DNA of 45,052 bases from RGIG8745 sp964554265 (GCA_964554265.1 CAZKOB010000014.1:1-45052); one strand, 5' to 3'. Shown: positions 16,173-26,392, numbered from the stretch's first letter. The notes: generated by a model not told the origin, from the letters alone. Numbers and translations: made by a program.

Positions 16173-17069
16173 ATGAAGAAGTTTCTTGTAAAATTGGGTA
16201 TTTTTGCCCTTTTGGTTGTCGGGTGTGATGCTTTATGTGGTTTCACATTCCAGTATCTTTTGTCACATGCAAAAGGTGGGGACTACGGACGTAATAATTA
16301 TATGCATAATGACATGGACGAGGATGTGGTTTTATTTGGCTCGTCGCGTTGCATTCATCATTATGACCCGAGGATAATAGAAGATTCTTTAGCTCTTTCT
16401 TGCTATAATTGTGGTACGGATGGCAATGGGATAATTCTTTTTTATGCTCGTTTTCGCATGATAACGGAGCGTTATAAACCGCGTTGCATTGTTTATGATG
16501 TACAGACGAGTTTCGATTTGTTGTCCGGAACACCTGACAACAAATACTTGAACTGGCTTCGTCCCTATTATTCCCGGCCGGCAGTTGATTCTTTGTTCTG
16601 GGATATTGATTATATGGAGCGGTTCAAGATGATTTCTTCTGCATATCAGTACAATTCTAAACTCTTGCAGATGATAAGTGATAATATTCATCCTTTGCAA
16701 AGTGATATATGTGGTTACAGACCGGTGGATAGGGTAATGGAATATGAGTCTGTGCCGAATGAAAAAACGGTTGAATATCATTACGATCCTGTTAAATTGA
16801 AATATATGGAACGTTTGGCGAAGGAGTGCAGGTTGCAGAAAATAAAGCTGGTATTTGCCATCTCGCCGTTGTATGGGTGTGTCTCGGATAATGTCTATAC
16901 TCCGCTTTTTTCTATTGCGGATAAATATGACGTACCTGTTCTCAATCATTATTGTGATACGTCTTTTGTAAATAACCGTAGGCTTTTTTATGATTCTGTA
17001 CACATGAACCGGAGTGGGGCAACAAAATATAGCAAGTTGATTGCTGGGGAGTTGAAGAGTTTGTTCTGA
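16173..17069 (+). CDS. SGNH-like protein partnered with MBOAT acyltransferase
   Basis: The 298-residue protein has an N-terminal signal anchor (MKKFLVKLGIFALLVVGC) and then a globular extracytoplasmic domain. Block I (LFGSSRC, about residues 54-60) offers the nucleophilic Ser, and block V (DSVHMNRSGA, about 274-283) offers the Asp and His of an SGNH triad. This pattern resembles DltD/AlgX/AlgJ-type partners of MBOAT proteins. It is probably co-translated with the MBOAT gene 4 bp upstream. Predicted role: take the acetyl group delivered by the MBOAT protein and transfer it to the polymer. Possible alternative: a DUF1574-type protein of unknown catalysis. Confidence 0.8.
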   Translation: MKKFLVKLGIFALLVVGCDALCGFTFQYLLSHAKGGDYGRNNYMHNDMDEDVVLFGSSRCIHHYDPRIIEDSLALSCYNCGTDGNGIILFYARFRMITERYKPRCIVYDVQTSFDLLSGTPDNKYLNWLRPYYSRPAVDSLFWDIDYMERFKMISSAYQYNSKLLQMISDNIHPLQSDICGYRPVDRVMEYESVPNEKTVEYHYDPVKLKYMERLAKECRLQKIKLVFAISPLYGCVSDNVYTPLFSIADKYDVPVLNHYCDTSFVNNRRLFYDSVHMNRSGATKYSKLIAGELKSLF

Positions 17070-17199
17070 ATGTGTTGATATTTGCAACAATCAGTAAAAT
17101 AAGCGTTAAAAGGATGTATAAGATACATTGAACAGCCACCAAACCCAAAATTTAGTGGTCATATTGAATTTCTCTTATTTTATGGAATGAAATAACTTT

Positions 17200-17832
17200 T
17201 CCTTACGTGAACTCGGGATAAGTTTTAGAAGAAAGTTGGTTGTTTGGATTCTTCCACATAGTATCCCCGCAAAGCCTCCGGTTTGTTCTCAGAAAAGCCA
17301 TATGCCCTGAGAACTGCCACTGGGTTGACAAGGAAGTCCGCGAAGGAACGATACCTTGAATGTACAAATTGTGCTTTGTCCTGTCCTGCTCGGACACAGG
17401 AAGCAGCGCATCATGCCGTTCAGGTTAAACATGGCCACCTCGAAGACTTTGGGTCAAAGTTCCATCTGTATCTTTTCAGCCCCATTCCCGGCGTGGGCAC
17501 GAAGACCATCGGGAAACAGGAGCGCCACACCATGAGGTACCTGCTCTTCAAGGGAAGATTCCGGTACAGCCTGTTTAAAACTGATGGGGCCGACTCCTGT
17601 TTGACACTGTCCCTGTCAACTGGACATTTTCTACGCCGGTAGTGATAGGTCGGATAACTTACACCTGTTTGTTTCAGGTACGACTTCAACGACAGGTCGC
17701 CTTGTTGCATCTGCAATTCTAATTCTTCAAATTCTAATCTGTTCATAATATTGAGGTTTGATTGTATTTGCTACCGCAAAGCTGCAATCAGACTTCGAGC
17801 TTTAAAAAAGGTGGATTTGTTCGGATACTTAC
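17200..17832 (-). mobile_element. Degenerate IS66-family remnant (accessory genes and one end)
   Basis: On the minus strand the order is: an IS66-like end (GTAAGTATCCG at 17832-17822), a damaged orfA (17746-17420), then the beginning of tnpB (ATG near 17431, reading MFNLNGMMRCFLCPSRTG) which breaks down within about 30 codons. A further open stretch ends near 17220. The large transposase gene and the other end are missing. The element is inactive. Confidence 0.65.
17420..17746 (-). pseudogene. IS66 OrfA-like accessory protein, frameshifted
   Basis: The N-terminal part reads MNRLEFEELELQMQQGDLSL then KSYLKQTGVSYPTYHYRRRK, the helix-turn-helix region of IS66 OrfA proteins. After about residue 70 the correct text continues in another frame (GVALLFPDGLRAHAGNGAEK), reaching a stop just before the tnpB start. 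At least one frameshift therefore separates the halves. The visible open frame of 108 codons is a hybrid of two frames. Confidence 0.7.
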
Positions 17833-17855
17833 TTTTTACCGCACTGTTTTTTATA

Positions 17856-17939
17856 ATCAGCAGTGCAGATTATAAAATCAACAGTGCAGATTATACAATC
17901 AGCAGTGCAGTTTTTACAATCAGCACTGCTGATTTAAGA
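17856..17939 (+). repeat. Array of four 21-bp units (repeat family 2, copy 1)
   Basis: Four consecutive 21-bp units of the form ATCAGCAGTGCAGATTATA run without spacers. The last is changed to ATCAGCACTGCTGATTTAAG. The array is bounded by inverted flanks, TTTTTACCGCAC on the left and GTGCGGTGAAAAC on the right. A second, oppositely oriented copy with the same number of units is at 42508-42591, and similarity between the two continues to the right as far as about 18010. This suggests one defined element. Confidence 0.8.
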
Positions 17940-18118
17940 ATGTTGTGCGGTGAAAACAACTTTTCAGAAGGGGAAATTCATGTTTCCGGTGCAGTCACTC
18001 CAAAAATATACCATTTTGCCCGGATGCATCTATTATGGAACCCAAAACAGATTTTCGAATGTATCCACAGATGTCGGTATACTTGTTGGGCGATTGTGGT
18101 GTGGGTTTAGTTGTTCTT
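17940..18118 (+). other. Right flank of repeat family 2, copy 1; doubtful small ORF
   Basis: A 60-codon frame (17950-18132) starts MKTTFQKGKFMFPVQSLQKY. The matching region of copy 2 (minus strand, 42497-42294) also opens with KVDFMFPVQPLPKC. The similarity could be simple DNA homology of the repeat. No family was recognised, so it is not called as a gene. Confidence 0.3.
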
Positions 18119-18121
18119 CTA

Positions 18122-18151
18122 TTGTCATATAGAAAAAAAATATTACATTTG
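18122..18151 (+). promoter_or_regulatory. Bacteroidales promoter (TTG N19 TACATTTG)
   Basis: TTG at 18122-18124 and TACATTTG at 18144-18151 have the typical 19-bp spacing of Bacteroidetes -33/-7 promoters. It would yield a transcript with a leader of about 160 nt before the Nudix gene. Confidence 0.6.
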
Positions 18152-18318
18152 CACTGACTATATAAAGCCCGATAGATTCAGACTACAGGAACTCCTTCGT
18201 GACTTGCATGGAATATGTTGAAGACAAAATCTGCTGATTGTTATTCAGTGTGTGCTCCCGTTCATAGCCTGTATAGAGAAATCCGGGTATAACAACTACA
18301 TAATAACAGAAAAAACGG

Positions 18319-18834
18319 ATGCATTACCTTGATAAATTCAAATATTGCCCGGTATGTGGCTCTTCTCATTTTGAAGAACATGACTTCAAATCAAAGCATT
18401 GTGCAGACTGTGGCTTTACCTATTATTTTAATTCTGCGGCGGCAGTGGTCGCTATAATCGTAAACGAAAAAGGAGAACTGTTGGTGGGACGAAGAGGGGA
18501 GGAACCGTCCAAAGGTACACTCGACCTTATCGGAGGGTTTGCAGACTGCGGCGAAGGAGCGGAGGAAGCCATGAGGCGTGAGATTAAGGAGGAGACGGGC
18601 ATGGATGTATGCGAAATGACTTATCTGTTCAGTTTGCCGAATACCTATCTGTATTCGGGACTGCTTGTCCACACCACAGACATGTTCTTTCTCGTCCGTG
18701 TGCCTTCAACGGCTGTGATAGAGGCACATGATGATGTGGCAGCCTGTTGGTGGGCAGAACGAAAAGAGGTTAGACCGGAAGATTTTGGACTTGATTCCAT
18801 CCGGGAAGGAGTAAGGCGATACTTGAACTTGTAA
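18319..18834 (+). CDS. Nudix hydrolase with N-terminal zinc ribbon
   Basis: The 171-residue protein opens with a four-cysteine zinc ribbon (C10-x2-C13 ... C28-x2-C31). A full Nudix box follows at residues 73-95: GFADCGEGAEEAMRREIKEE then TGM, matching G-x5-E-x7-R-E-U-x-E-E-x-G-U. The combination resembles NudC-like NAD or nucleotide pyrophosphatases, but the protein lacks the long NudC N-terminal domain. It probably hydrolyses a nucleoside diphosphate derivative in the cytoplasm. The substrate is not predictable. It is followed 93 bp later by a large TPR gene, with no functional link evident. Confidence 0.92.
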   Translation: MHYLDKFKYCPVCGSSHFEEHDFKSKHCADCGFTYYFNSAAAVVAIIVNEKGELLVGRRGEEPSKGTLDLIGGFADCGEGAEEAMRREIKEETGMDVCEMTYLFSLPNTYLYSGLLVHTTDMFFLVRVPSTAVIEAHDDVAACWWAERKEVRPEDFGLDSIREGVRRYLNL

Positions 18835-18930
18835 GCTTGATTTTTCTGGGACTATGAGGTGGCAATTCTGTTCGTGTAGGTTGCCGGATTCTTATGGGCT
18901 TTGATATCATAATCGGAAAATATATAATTG

Positions 18931-21804
18931 ATGAAGAAAATAAAGTTTGTGGCAGCGGTAATGCTTGGAACATTGCCTTTGATGTCTATGGCACAACGAT
19001 ATATTCCGGAGGCGGACCCTCTTCTGCAACTTGAAGAGGGGCGCAGGCTGTGTAGCGAGGGCCATTATTATGCGGCGCGGCTGTCGATAGGCCGGTTTCT
19101 CGGGTATCTGACAGCAGACCTGCAAGATGGTGACCATGCTTTTGTGCAGAAGAAACATCTCTCAGTCTGTGCCGATGCGTCCGTGTCCGAGCGTAGCGAA
19201 GCGGAAGCCATTGCCAATGTGTGCGACTACTATTTGAATACATCGGGAACAGCCGATGCCATCAGCCGTTGGCTTGCTGTGAACAGGAAATCCCCGGAGC
19301 GAAACAGACTTGAACTTATGTATGCCAATCTGCTCGTAAGGGAAGGCAAGTATGCGGAGGCGATTTCCATCTATGGCGATTTGTCGCAGATGCTGAATGA
19401 AGGCGACATTCCGTGTGTGTCGGAGAAGGAGCGCGAAGAAGCCGTGCTTTATGAAGCGATAGCATATATCAATACCGGCAACATACAGGACGCACGTCTG
19501 ATTCTGAGTGCGTTGCAAGGCAGCAGCGCACATGCAACGGACATTGCCTATTATACGGCATACGTAAAATATGCGGAAGGGGATTATGCCGGTGCGCTTT
19601 CCGGATTCAGTGCTGTCGCCGGAAGTCCGGATTATAAGCGTAAGGCCCCGGTTTATGTTGCCGACTGTTTGCTGCAGACGAGAAGAGGCATGGAAGCTCT
19701 TGAGATGATACGGAAGTGCAAGAGTGCGTATGGGAATACGGAACTGTCCGTGGAGGCAGACCGCATAGAAGGAGAGTCTTTGTATGAGGTGGGAGAGTAT
19801 TATAAGGCGATAGAGATGTTGACCACCTACAAGACGGAGGTGCAGAGTCCGAAACGTGCAGCATTGTATAAGCTTGGCATGAGCTATTTTAATACGGAAG
19901 CCTATGGACAGGCGGCATCTTTCCTGTCGGAAAGTGCCGGCACGGCACGCGACGCGATGGCCCAGAATGCCTGGCTTCATGCCGGAATCGGTTATCTGAA
20001 TGCCTCAAACAAAAAGCAGGCCCGGATGGCTTTCCAGCAGGCCTCGGAAATGGATTTCGATAGGACCGTACAGGAGGAGGCGCTTTATAATTATGCGTTA
20101 TGTCTGCACGATGGAGGTGCGATGGGATTTGGCGAGTCTGTGAATGTTTTTGAGCGGTTCCTCAATGCTTTTCCTGATTCCAAATACAATAGCAGTGTGG
20201 CAAAACATCTGACAGAAGTATATTTCACGACAAAGAATTACAATGCCGCGCTTGCTTCCATCAACAAGATAAAGAATCCGGGACAAGATATACTTGCAGC
20301 CAAGCAGAAAGTGCTTTTTAATTTGGGTGTACAGGCATTTATGGAAGGCAATTTCAATGAAGCGTGCAGCTATTTCGGATATTCGGAAGGCATAGGACGT
20401 GATGTGCAGACATTGATGGACACTTACTATTGGAGGGGTGAGGCGGAATACAGGTCGGGAGAATATGCTTCCGCTGCAACGGATTTGAAACGGTATGTGG
20501 CGTCTTCGCGTGCATCGTCGGCAAAGAATGTTGCTATGGCGAACTATACGCTCGGATATTCTTACTTCAAGCGGAAAAACTATGGCGAAGCATTGAGGTG
20601 GTTTGAGAAGATTGATTTCAACGGTTTGCAGACAACCTCCGACACAAATCTGCAACAGGCGGTAAAGGCCGATACATACAACAGAATCGGTGACTGTATG
20701 TTCGCTGAGCGTAGATACGACGAGGCATACTCCGCATATCAGCGGTCGCTTGAAACGGATGCCTCTCAGGGCGACTATTCGTTGCTGCAACAGGCCTTTG
20801 TCTGTGGATTGCGCGGCGACTACACCAGGAAAGTGGAGCTTCTTTCGCTGGTTGGCAGCAGATATGAAAACTCCCAGTATGCGGCAGATGCCATGTTTGA
20901 GAAGGGAAGAGCCTATGTGCAAAGCGGTGACAAGCAGAAGGCTTTGGCAACTTTCAATGCGCTGCTCTCAAGCTATCCGCAAAGTGCGGTCTCGCGCAGC
21001 GCCGGTAATGAACTTGGCATGCTGTATTATGAGATGGGCAGGACAGATGATGCTTTGGCTGCATACAAATCAGTGATAAGTCTTTATCCCAATACGGAAG
21101 AATCGCAGACGGCACTTGCCAATCTGAAGGACATCTTTACGAACCTTGGCCGTGTGGATGAATATGCAGCAATAGCCCAACAGGCCGGTAAGAGCTTGTC
21201 GCCGGAAGAGTTGGACAATATGGTGCTTGACGCGGCTATGCGTTCGATGAGTTCGAACGATTACAAGCGGGCCAATGCATTCTACAGACAGTTGCGCGAG
21301 CAGACACAGGCGGAAGACATGCGTATGGAGGCTTTTGTCGGTGAATTGCGCAGCGCATATATGGGCAAGGACGACAATGCGACGATTGCAGTGGCAGATG
21401 TCATACTGCAATATGGCAACCGTGTGGCGGCAGGTGTGGAGGCGGAGGCGCGCTTCTATCGTGCTGAGGCTTATATAACACAAGGAAATACGGAAGCGGC
21501 TGTGGCAGACCTGCAAGTTCTTGCTTCAGATACACGTTCGGTGTATGGTGCTCAGGCTGTTGTCCGCCTTGCAGAGTATGCTTTTGAAACAGGGCAATAT
21601 CAGTCGGCAGAGACAATGTTGCTCGGTTTCATTGATTCCGGAACACCGCATGCCTATTGGCTGGCGCGTGGGTTCATACTTCTTGCCGATGTCTATATGA
21701 AGACAGGCCGTGAAGTGGAAGCGCGTGAATATCTGCTTTCCTTGAAGAGCAATTATTCGGAGAACGAAGAAATCAACAGAATGGTGGAAGAAAGGTTGAA
21801 ATAG
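18931..21804 (+). CDS. Large periplasmic TPR-repeat protein
   Basis: A signal peptide (MKKIKFVAAVMLGTLPLMSM AQ, counted from the second Met; ATG 18928 is equally possible) precedes about 930 residues made almost wholly of degenerate tetratricopeptide repeats. Examples are KYAEAISIYGDLSQML, NFNEACSYFGYSEGIG, RRYDEAYSAYQRSLE and RTDDALAAYKSVISLYPN. Proteins of this kind in Bacteroidales are thought to scaffold envelope complexes. The next two genes encode an outer-membrane barrel (80 bp on) and an MG2-type protein, and the three may act together. No catalytic motif is seen. Confidence 0.88.
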   Translation: MKKIKFVAAVMLGTLPLMSMAQRYIPEADPLLQLEEGRRLCSEGHYYAARLSIGRFLGYLTADLQDGDHAFVQKKHLSVCADASVSERSEAEAIANVCDYYLNTSGTADAISRWLAVNRKSPERNRLELMYANLLVREGKYAEAISIYGDLSQMLNEGDIPCVSEKEREEAVLYEAIAYINTGNIQDARLILSALQGSSAHATDIAYYTAYVKYAEGDYAGALSGFSAVAGSPDYKRKAPVYVADCLLQTRRGMEALEMIRKCKSAYGNTELSVEADRIEGESLYEVGEYYKAIEMLTTYKTEVQSPKRAALYKLGMSYFNTEAYGQAASFLSESAGTARDAMAQNAWLHAGIGYLNASNKKQARMAFQQASEMDFDRTVQEEALYNYALCLHDGGAMGFGESVNVFERFLNAFPDSKYNSSVAKHLTEVYFTTKNYNAALASINKIKNPGQDILAAKQKVLFNLGVQAFMEGNFNEACSYFGYSEGIGRDVQTLMDTYYWRGEAEYRSGEYASAATDLKRYVASSRASSAKNVAMANYTLGYSYFKRKNYGEALRWFEKIDFNGLQTTSDTNLQQAVKADTYNRIGDCMFAERRYDEAYSAYQRSLETDASQGDYSLLQQAFVCGLRGDYTRKVELLSLVGSRYENSQYAADAMFEKGRAYVQSGDKQKALATFNALLSSYPQSAVSRSAGNELGMLYYEMGRTDDALAAYKSVISLYPNTEESQTALANLKDIFTNLGRVDEYAAIAQQAGKSLSPEELDNMVLDAAMRSMSSNDYKRANAFYRQLREQTQAEDMRMEAFVGELRSAYMGKDDNATIAVADVILQYGNRVAAGVEAEARFYRAEAYITQGNTEAAVADLQVLASDTRSVYGAQAVVRLAEYAFETGQYQSAETMLLGFIDSGTPHAYWLARGFILLADVYMKTGREVEAREYLLSLKSNYSENEEINRMVEERLK

Positions 21805-21884
21805 CTGTGGTCTCCCAAGACATGTTCTTGCTTTTTTGAAGATGGATGACTCTTAACACTAATTTTCTTAACTCTTAATTTGAA

Positions 21885-23618
21885 ATGAGGCATATAATTC
21901 CAATTGCAGTCTTGTTGTTTGTCGGTATGGATACCGCAGCACAGATGAATAATATTGTGGATGTGGAAAATTCATATATTCCGGTTATCAGAGATGCTAA
22001 CAAAATCAATTTGCAGCCGGAGAATACAGAAACTCCTGTAAAGCATTATAATGTGGAATACGCAAAGGAATCGCTTCCTGTACGAGGTTATGTATTCCAG
22101 CCTGTATGGGCCGCACAGAGCGACGTTGCGGCGAAGGGTGCGGACAAAGGTTTTGTGTCGCTTGGCGGCGGTAACAGCGGAAATGTGCAGGCTCGCGCTA
22201 TGTATGGCATAGACTTTACGGATAATGACCTTCTTAACATCGGTTTAAGTTTTCAGGGACATAATGGGAATGTGGACAAAGGGTATGACTATGTTCCCGA
22301 TATGAAATGGAAAAGCCGCTTTTACACTACTCGTGCTTCAGTGGGTTATGAACATCGACTTCTGAAAAATACTTCTATTATGGTGGATGCCGCTTTTGAA
22401 AGTCAGGTCTTCAACTACAATCAGGAGTTTGAGAGCGGAGGCTCAGGAGTCAGTTCTTGTGACAAGCAGCATAACAGCATTGGTGATCTGTCTGCGCGGT
22501 TGACCCCATACATGTTTGGAAATGTGAGTGTAGGAGGAGAGTTGAAATACCAGTTCTTCAAGCAGAAATATGCAACATCTTTTGAGGATGAGTGTAATGA
22601 AGGCATCTTTTCCGGCAAAGTGGATTTGGCTTATGAATTGGATGAGGGCAAGAAGCTGGAACTTGGAGTCATGTTGCGTACGGCAATCTACGACATGAAA
22701 TATACAGATTTTATGTCATTGGGTGGCAGGGAGTTCAAGAACAACACATCGTTCCATCTGGTTCCGGCCTATGATATGCGTTATGATGATTTTGATTGGC
22801 ATATAGGACTACAGTTGTGTGGGATTTCCGGGGTGCAAAGCCGATTTCGTGTAGCTCCGGATATTCGTTTCAATTATCATATTGACGAAAAGATGGATGT
22901 GTATGCCGAAGCGACAGGAGGAGAGGTATACAATGACTTTCGGCGTTTCTCGCAGATGACCCCGTATTGGAGTTTTTTGGATGCCTCAGCTGTGAATATA
23001 GGCACATCACTGCAACTGCCCAATCAGTTTAATCAATTGTGTGCAACTGGCGGACTTCGTTTTGAACTTCTCAAGGGACTTTATGCGGATATAAATGCAG
23101 GTTATGATATTTCTAAGAATCGTGCGGAACTTGCCGGTGGCTTCTCTTTTGGTTCTTCTGCAGACAGAAATATAGTTACTCCTGTATTTGCGGCAGATGG
23201 AAACCGTTTGCGTCTGAATCTTGATGTGCGCTATGATTACAAGGATGTAGTATCAGTCGATATGAAGAATCGCTTCAACAACTGGGAGTCGGTGACTTCG
23301 CCTTATTCTGGAGAAAAAATGGATATATGCTGGCGTCCTGTCATCGATTTGGATTGGACAGCCTCTTTGAAAGTAGTCTCAGGATTGCAAATAGGAGTAG
23401 GCTATATTCTACAGACTTTCAAGAAGCCGGATTCTAAGTGGGAGTATGACGGGCGTCCGACAATAAGCAATTTGTGTGCGGACATATCGTATACCTTTCC
23501 TGTCGGGCTTTCATTGTTCGTCAGAGGGGACAACTTGTTGGATAATGATTATGAGAACTATTGGGAATATCGTGCTCTTGGAGCAAATGTTCTTGCAGGT
23601 TTTGCATTCACATTCTGA
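21885..23618 (+). CDS. Outer-membrane beta-barrel protein, TonB-receptor-like
   Basis: The 577-residue protein has a short signal peptide (MRHIIPIAVLLFVGMDTAAQ), no obvious plug domain, and a long run of alternating amphipathic beta strands. The C-terminus reads LFVRGDNLLDNDYENYW and ends in FAFTF, the style of TonB-dependent receptor barrels. The N-terminal region (residues 30-90) is polar and Asn-rich, with IPVIRDANKINLQP. It may be a plug-less barrel or porin that works with the TPR protein encoded just upstream. Substrate unknown. Confidence 0.78.
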   Translation: MRHIIPIAVLLFVGMDTAAQMNNIVDVENSYIPVIRDANKINLQPENTETPVKHYNVEYAKESLPVRGYVFQPVWAAQSDVAAKGADKGFVSLGGGNSGNVQARAMYGIDFTDNDLLNIGLSFQGHNGNVDKGYDYVPDMKWKSRFYTTRASVGYEHRLLKNTSIMVDAAFESQVFNYNQEFESGGSGVSSCDKQHNSIGDLSARLTPYMFGNVSVGGELKYQFFKQKYATSFEDECNEGIFSGKVDLAYELDEGKKLELGVMLRTAIYDMKYTDFMSLGGREFKNNTSFHLVPAYDMRYDDFDWHIGLQLCGISGVQSRFRVAPDIRFNYHIDEKMDVYAEATGGEVYNDFRRFSQMTPYWSFLDASAVNIGTSLQLPNQFNQLCATGGLRFELLKGLYADINAGYDISKNRAELAGGFSFGSSADRNIVTPVFAADGNRLRLNLDVRYDYKDVVSVDMKNRFNNWESVTSPYSGEKMDICWRPVIDLDWTASLKVVSGLQIGVGYILQTFKKPDSKWEYDGRPTISNLCADISYTFPVGLSLFVRGDNLLDNDYENYWEYRALGANVLAGFAFTF

Positions 23619-23698
23619 TGGGGATAGTCTGGATGGAACTTTACGGATAGACCCTATTTGGATAGCGTAAAATGGAGTTTGGAATTTATTTTAGATAA

Positions 23699-26392
23699 AT
23701 GAAAAAGGTTGTTTGTTTTTTTACGTGGCGTTTTGCTGTTCTTGCAGCTTCAGCTCAAAGTTCCGGTACTGCAAATCAGGACAGTGTGGTAAGCGTGCTT
23801 ACCTATATAAAGCATGCCATGTTGTTCAATACCGGTACTCCTCAGGAAAAAGTCTACTTGCATTTTGACAATACAGGGTATTTCAAGGGGGAGAAGATTT
23901 GGTTTAAGGCATACGTTGTTCGCGCGGACAACGGAAGACCTACTGATATCAGTCGTGTGCTCTATGTTGAGCTTGTTAATCCGAGTGGCGATGTGATAGT
24001 AACCAAGAAACTCTGTATCGAGAACGGAACGGCTAAGGGAGATATACAGCTTGACAATGTTTTTGGTACGGGATTTTATGAGGTACGCGCTTATACGCGT
24101 TATATGACAAACTGGGGTGATGGCGGCATTTTCTCACGAGTGTTTCCGATATTCCGTAAACCGGACTCGGAAGGCGACTACTCCAAGATGGTCATAGATA
24201 AGATGGGGCATAATCAGAGGTTGCCGAATGGCAGAGAGAAGGAGGTTACAGGACAGAAGCACGTCAATGTCAGGTTTTTTCCGGAAGGCGGAAATCTTAT
24301 ACAAGGACTTAAAAGTCGCGTTGCATTTACAGCCGTTGACATAGAAGGCCGTCCTTGCGCTGTTTCCGGCAAACTGTTTGCGGCTGACGGAAGAAAGCTT
24401 TGCGATGTTAGGGCAGACAGTTGCGGACGCGGTACGTTTGATGTGGTGCCTGACGGACAGCCTTGCAGACTTGTGGTTACAGATCAGAAAGGTCGGGATT
24501 TAGATTTCACTCTCCCTGAAGCTGTAAAAGAAGGCTGTGTACTCAGGCTTGATGCGGAGACAGAGGAAGAACTGTCTGCGGAGATTTCCGCCTCGTCAGG
24601 AATGCAGGGCAGACTTCTCGGTTATACGTTGATGCATGACGGAAATATCATCAAATGTGATACGATGACAGCTTCTGGCTATATAAAGAAAACCTTTTCC
24701 CGTCTTTCTTTGCCTGCAGGAGTAAACCAATTGACTGTGTTCGACAGTAACGGACAAATACACGCAGAGCGTTTGTTCTTTATTTGTCCGCCAATTTCGC
24801 AGGGCGACAGCATACGTGTCACACCGCTTACCGGTGAGCCTGTGCCGTGTGGGGTAGTCAGACTGAGTCTTGAAACTCTGCCTGATGCTTCCTTGTCGTT
24901 CTCCGCTGTAGATGCCGCCACTATGACCGGTGGTAAAGTCGGCAATGCAAGGACATGGATGCTGCTGTCGTCAGAAGTGAAAGGCTATATAGATAATCCG
25001 GATTATTATTTTGAAGCGGATGATGCAGAGCACCGCCGTGCTGCAGATTTGTTGATGATGGTACAGGGATGGAGGAGATATGACTGGCAGCTTCAGGTTG
25101 GGAAAAGAGGTTTTGACGGAAAGATTCAGCCTATAGAAGACAAACTGTATCTTTTCGGCAGACTTAAGCCTGTGAAGAAGAAGAATACGGTGGATAATGT
25201 GGCTCTTCGTGCTTTTCTGTATAACAAGCATGGTGAGAGTTTGAAAGGCAGTTGTGTTACCGACAGCCTCGGCTATTATGCTTTTGAACTTCCGGATGTC
25301 AGTGATGAGTGGCATCTGCAGATCAAGACACAGAAAAATGGTGATGATATCAATTATCGTATCGGTATTGACCGAAGATTCTCTCCTGCAAGAAGGGACC
25401 TGTCCGTGCTGGAGACTGAGTTATTGCCTGCCAATGTCCCGAACTTGTTTACAAGAAAGGTAAAGAAGTCTGATGCAAGCGGTGATAAGGAGGAATATGT
25501 GTCGATAACGCGGAAGAACCATATTTTGCCTACCGTCAAAGTGAAAGGACGGTATTTTACTAATGACACGAAGGTGCGTTGGTATGACGAACGCAATGGA
25601 GCGTACCACGCTTCAATCTATTACAATTGTGATGAGGTGGCGGATTCCATTGCTGATGAAGGCGGTAAGATGCTGGAAATATACGAATGGCTTGCTGCGA
25701 AGAATGAGTTTTTCGTGAATGAAACTCCTAACGACCCTTTCTATGAGAGAAATGTGAACAGTTCCCTCATTGATGAAGGGGAGATAGAAAATGACTTCAT
25801 GGAGACAAATACGGCGCGCAGTGCCAATCTTTATAAAGACGGATATTCGTACAAAAACCGTTGCTTGATATGGATTCTGGATAACGCTTATGCCGGAGTT
25901 ACCAACTGTAAGGGATTTAAATTGAGGAAGATTGACACGAGTTCTTCAAGCAATACCCTTGAATATGAGAATTGGAGGGTTCTGGAGGGGACTGTTGCCT
26001 CTATGCCCATATTCCTTGATGAAGTAAAATCTATTTATATATCCGAGGACCCTCGTGCCTCTATCAGCATGCTTCATGCACCGGAGCTGCAAGACGGCAA
26101 TGCGGTCACGATATTCATGTATACCCATCCCAAGTATACGACAGCCAGTCAGAAAGGCTTGCGACGCACCCATTTCCAAGGGTATAATAAGCCTTCTACA
26201 TTTGAAATGGAAGATTATTCTCTGCTTCCTGCCATGGAGGACTTTCGTCGTACCTTATATTGGGAACCGGATGTCAAGACAAACGCTCAGGGGAAGGTTG
26301 TCATTGAATTTTACAACAATTCAAGTTGTACACAGATGTACATATCTGCGGAAGGAATGACGAAGCGTGGGCATTTTCTGGTCAATGAATGA
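23699..26392 (+). CDS. MG2-domain (alpha-2-macroglobulin-like) envelope protein
   Basis: The 897-residue protein has a signal peptide ending near ASAQSS. An MG2-like beta-sandwich follows (about residues 45-160), with the typical text KVYLHFDNTGYFKGEKIWFK and GFYEVRAYTRYMTNWG. The rest contains further beta domains, including a segment LRAFLYNKHGESLKG (about 510-540) like the carboxypeptidase-regulatory fold found in Bacteroidetes outer-membrane proteins. No thioester (CxEQ) is visible, so it is not a classical protease trap. It is 80 bp after the barrel gene and 48 bp before birA. Role unknown. Confidence 0.75.
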   Translation: MKKVVCFFTWRFAVLAASAQSSGTANQDSVVSVLTYIKHAMLFNTGTPQEKVYLHFDNTGYFKGEKIWFKAYVVRADNGRPTDISRVLYVELVNPSGDVIVTKKLCIENGTAKGDIQLDNVFGTGFYEVRAYTRYMTNWGDGGIFSRVFPIFRKPDSEGDYSKMVIDKMGHNQRLPNGREKEVTGQKHVNVRFFPEGGNLIQGLKSRVAFTAVDIEGRPCAVSGKLFAADGRKLCDVRADSCGRGTFDVVPDGQPCRLVVTDQKGRDLDFTLPEAVKEGCVLRLDAETEEELSAEISASSGMQGRLLGYTLMHDGNIIKCDTMTASGYIKKTFSRLSLPAGVNQLTVFDSNGQIHAERLFFICPPISQGDSIRVTPLTGEPVPCGVVRLSLETLPDASLSFSAVDAATMTGGKVGNARTWMLLSSEVKGYIDNPDYYFEADDAEHRRAADLLMMVQGWRRYDWQLQVGKRGFDGKIQPIEDKLYLFGRLKPVKKKNTVDNVALRAFLYNKHGESLKGSCVTDSLGYYAFELPDVSDEWHLQIKTQKNGDDINYRIGIDRRFSPARRDLSVLETELLPANVPNLFTRKVKKSDASGDKEEYVSITRKNHILPTVKVKGRYFTNDTKVRWYDERNGAYHASIYYNCDEVADSIADEGGKMLEIYEWLAAKNEFFVNETPNDPFYERNVNSSLIDEGEIENDFMETNTARSANLYKDGYSYKNRCLIWILDNAYAGVTNCKGFKLRKIDTSSSSNTLEYENWRVLEGTVASMPIFLDEVKSIYISEDPRASISMLHAPELQDGNAVTIFMYTHPKYTTASQKGLRRTHFQGYNKPSTFEMEDYSLLPAMEDFRRTLYWEPDVKTNAQGKVVIEFYNNSSCTQMYISAEGMTKRGHFLVNE

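Noticed and set aside
17283..17642. 119-codon plus-strand frame
   Set aside because: It lies antisense to the IS66 accessory genes, whose minus-strand text is clearly recognisable.
17856..17939. Possible CRISPR array
   Set aside because: The 21-bp units follow one another without unique spacers, and there are no cas genes.
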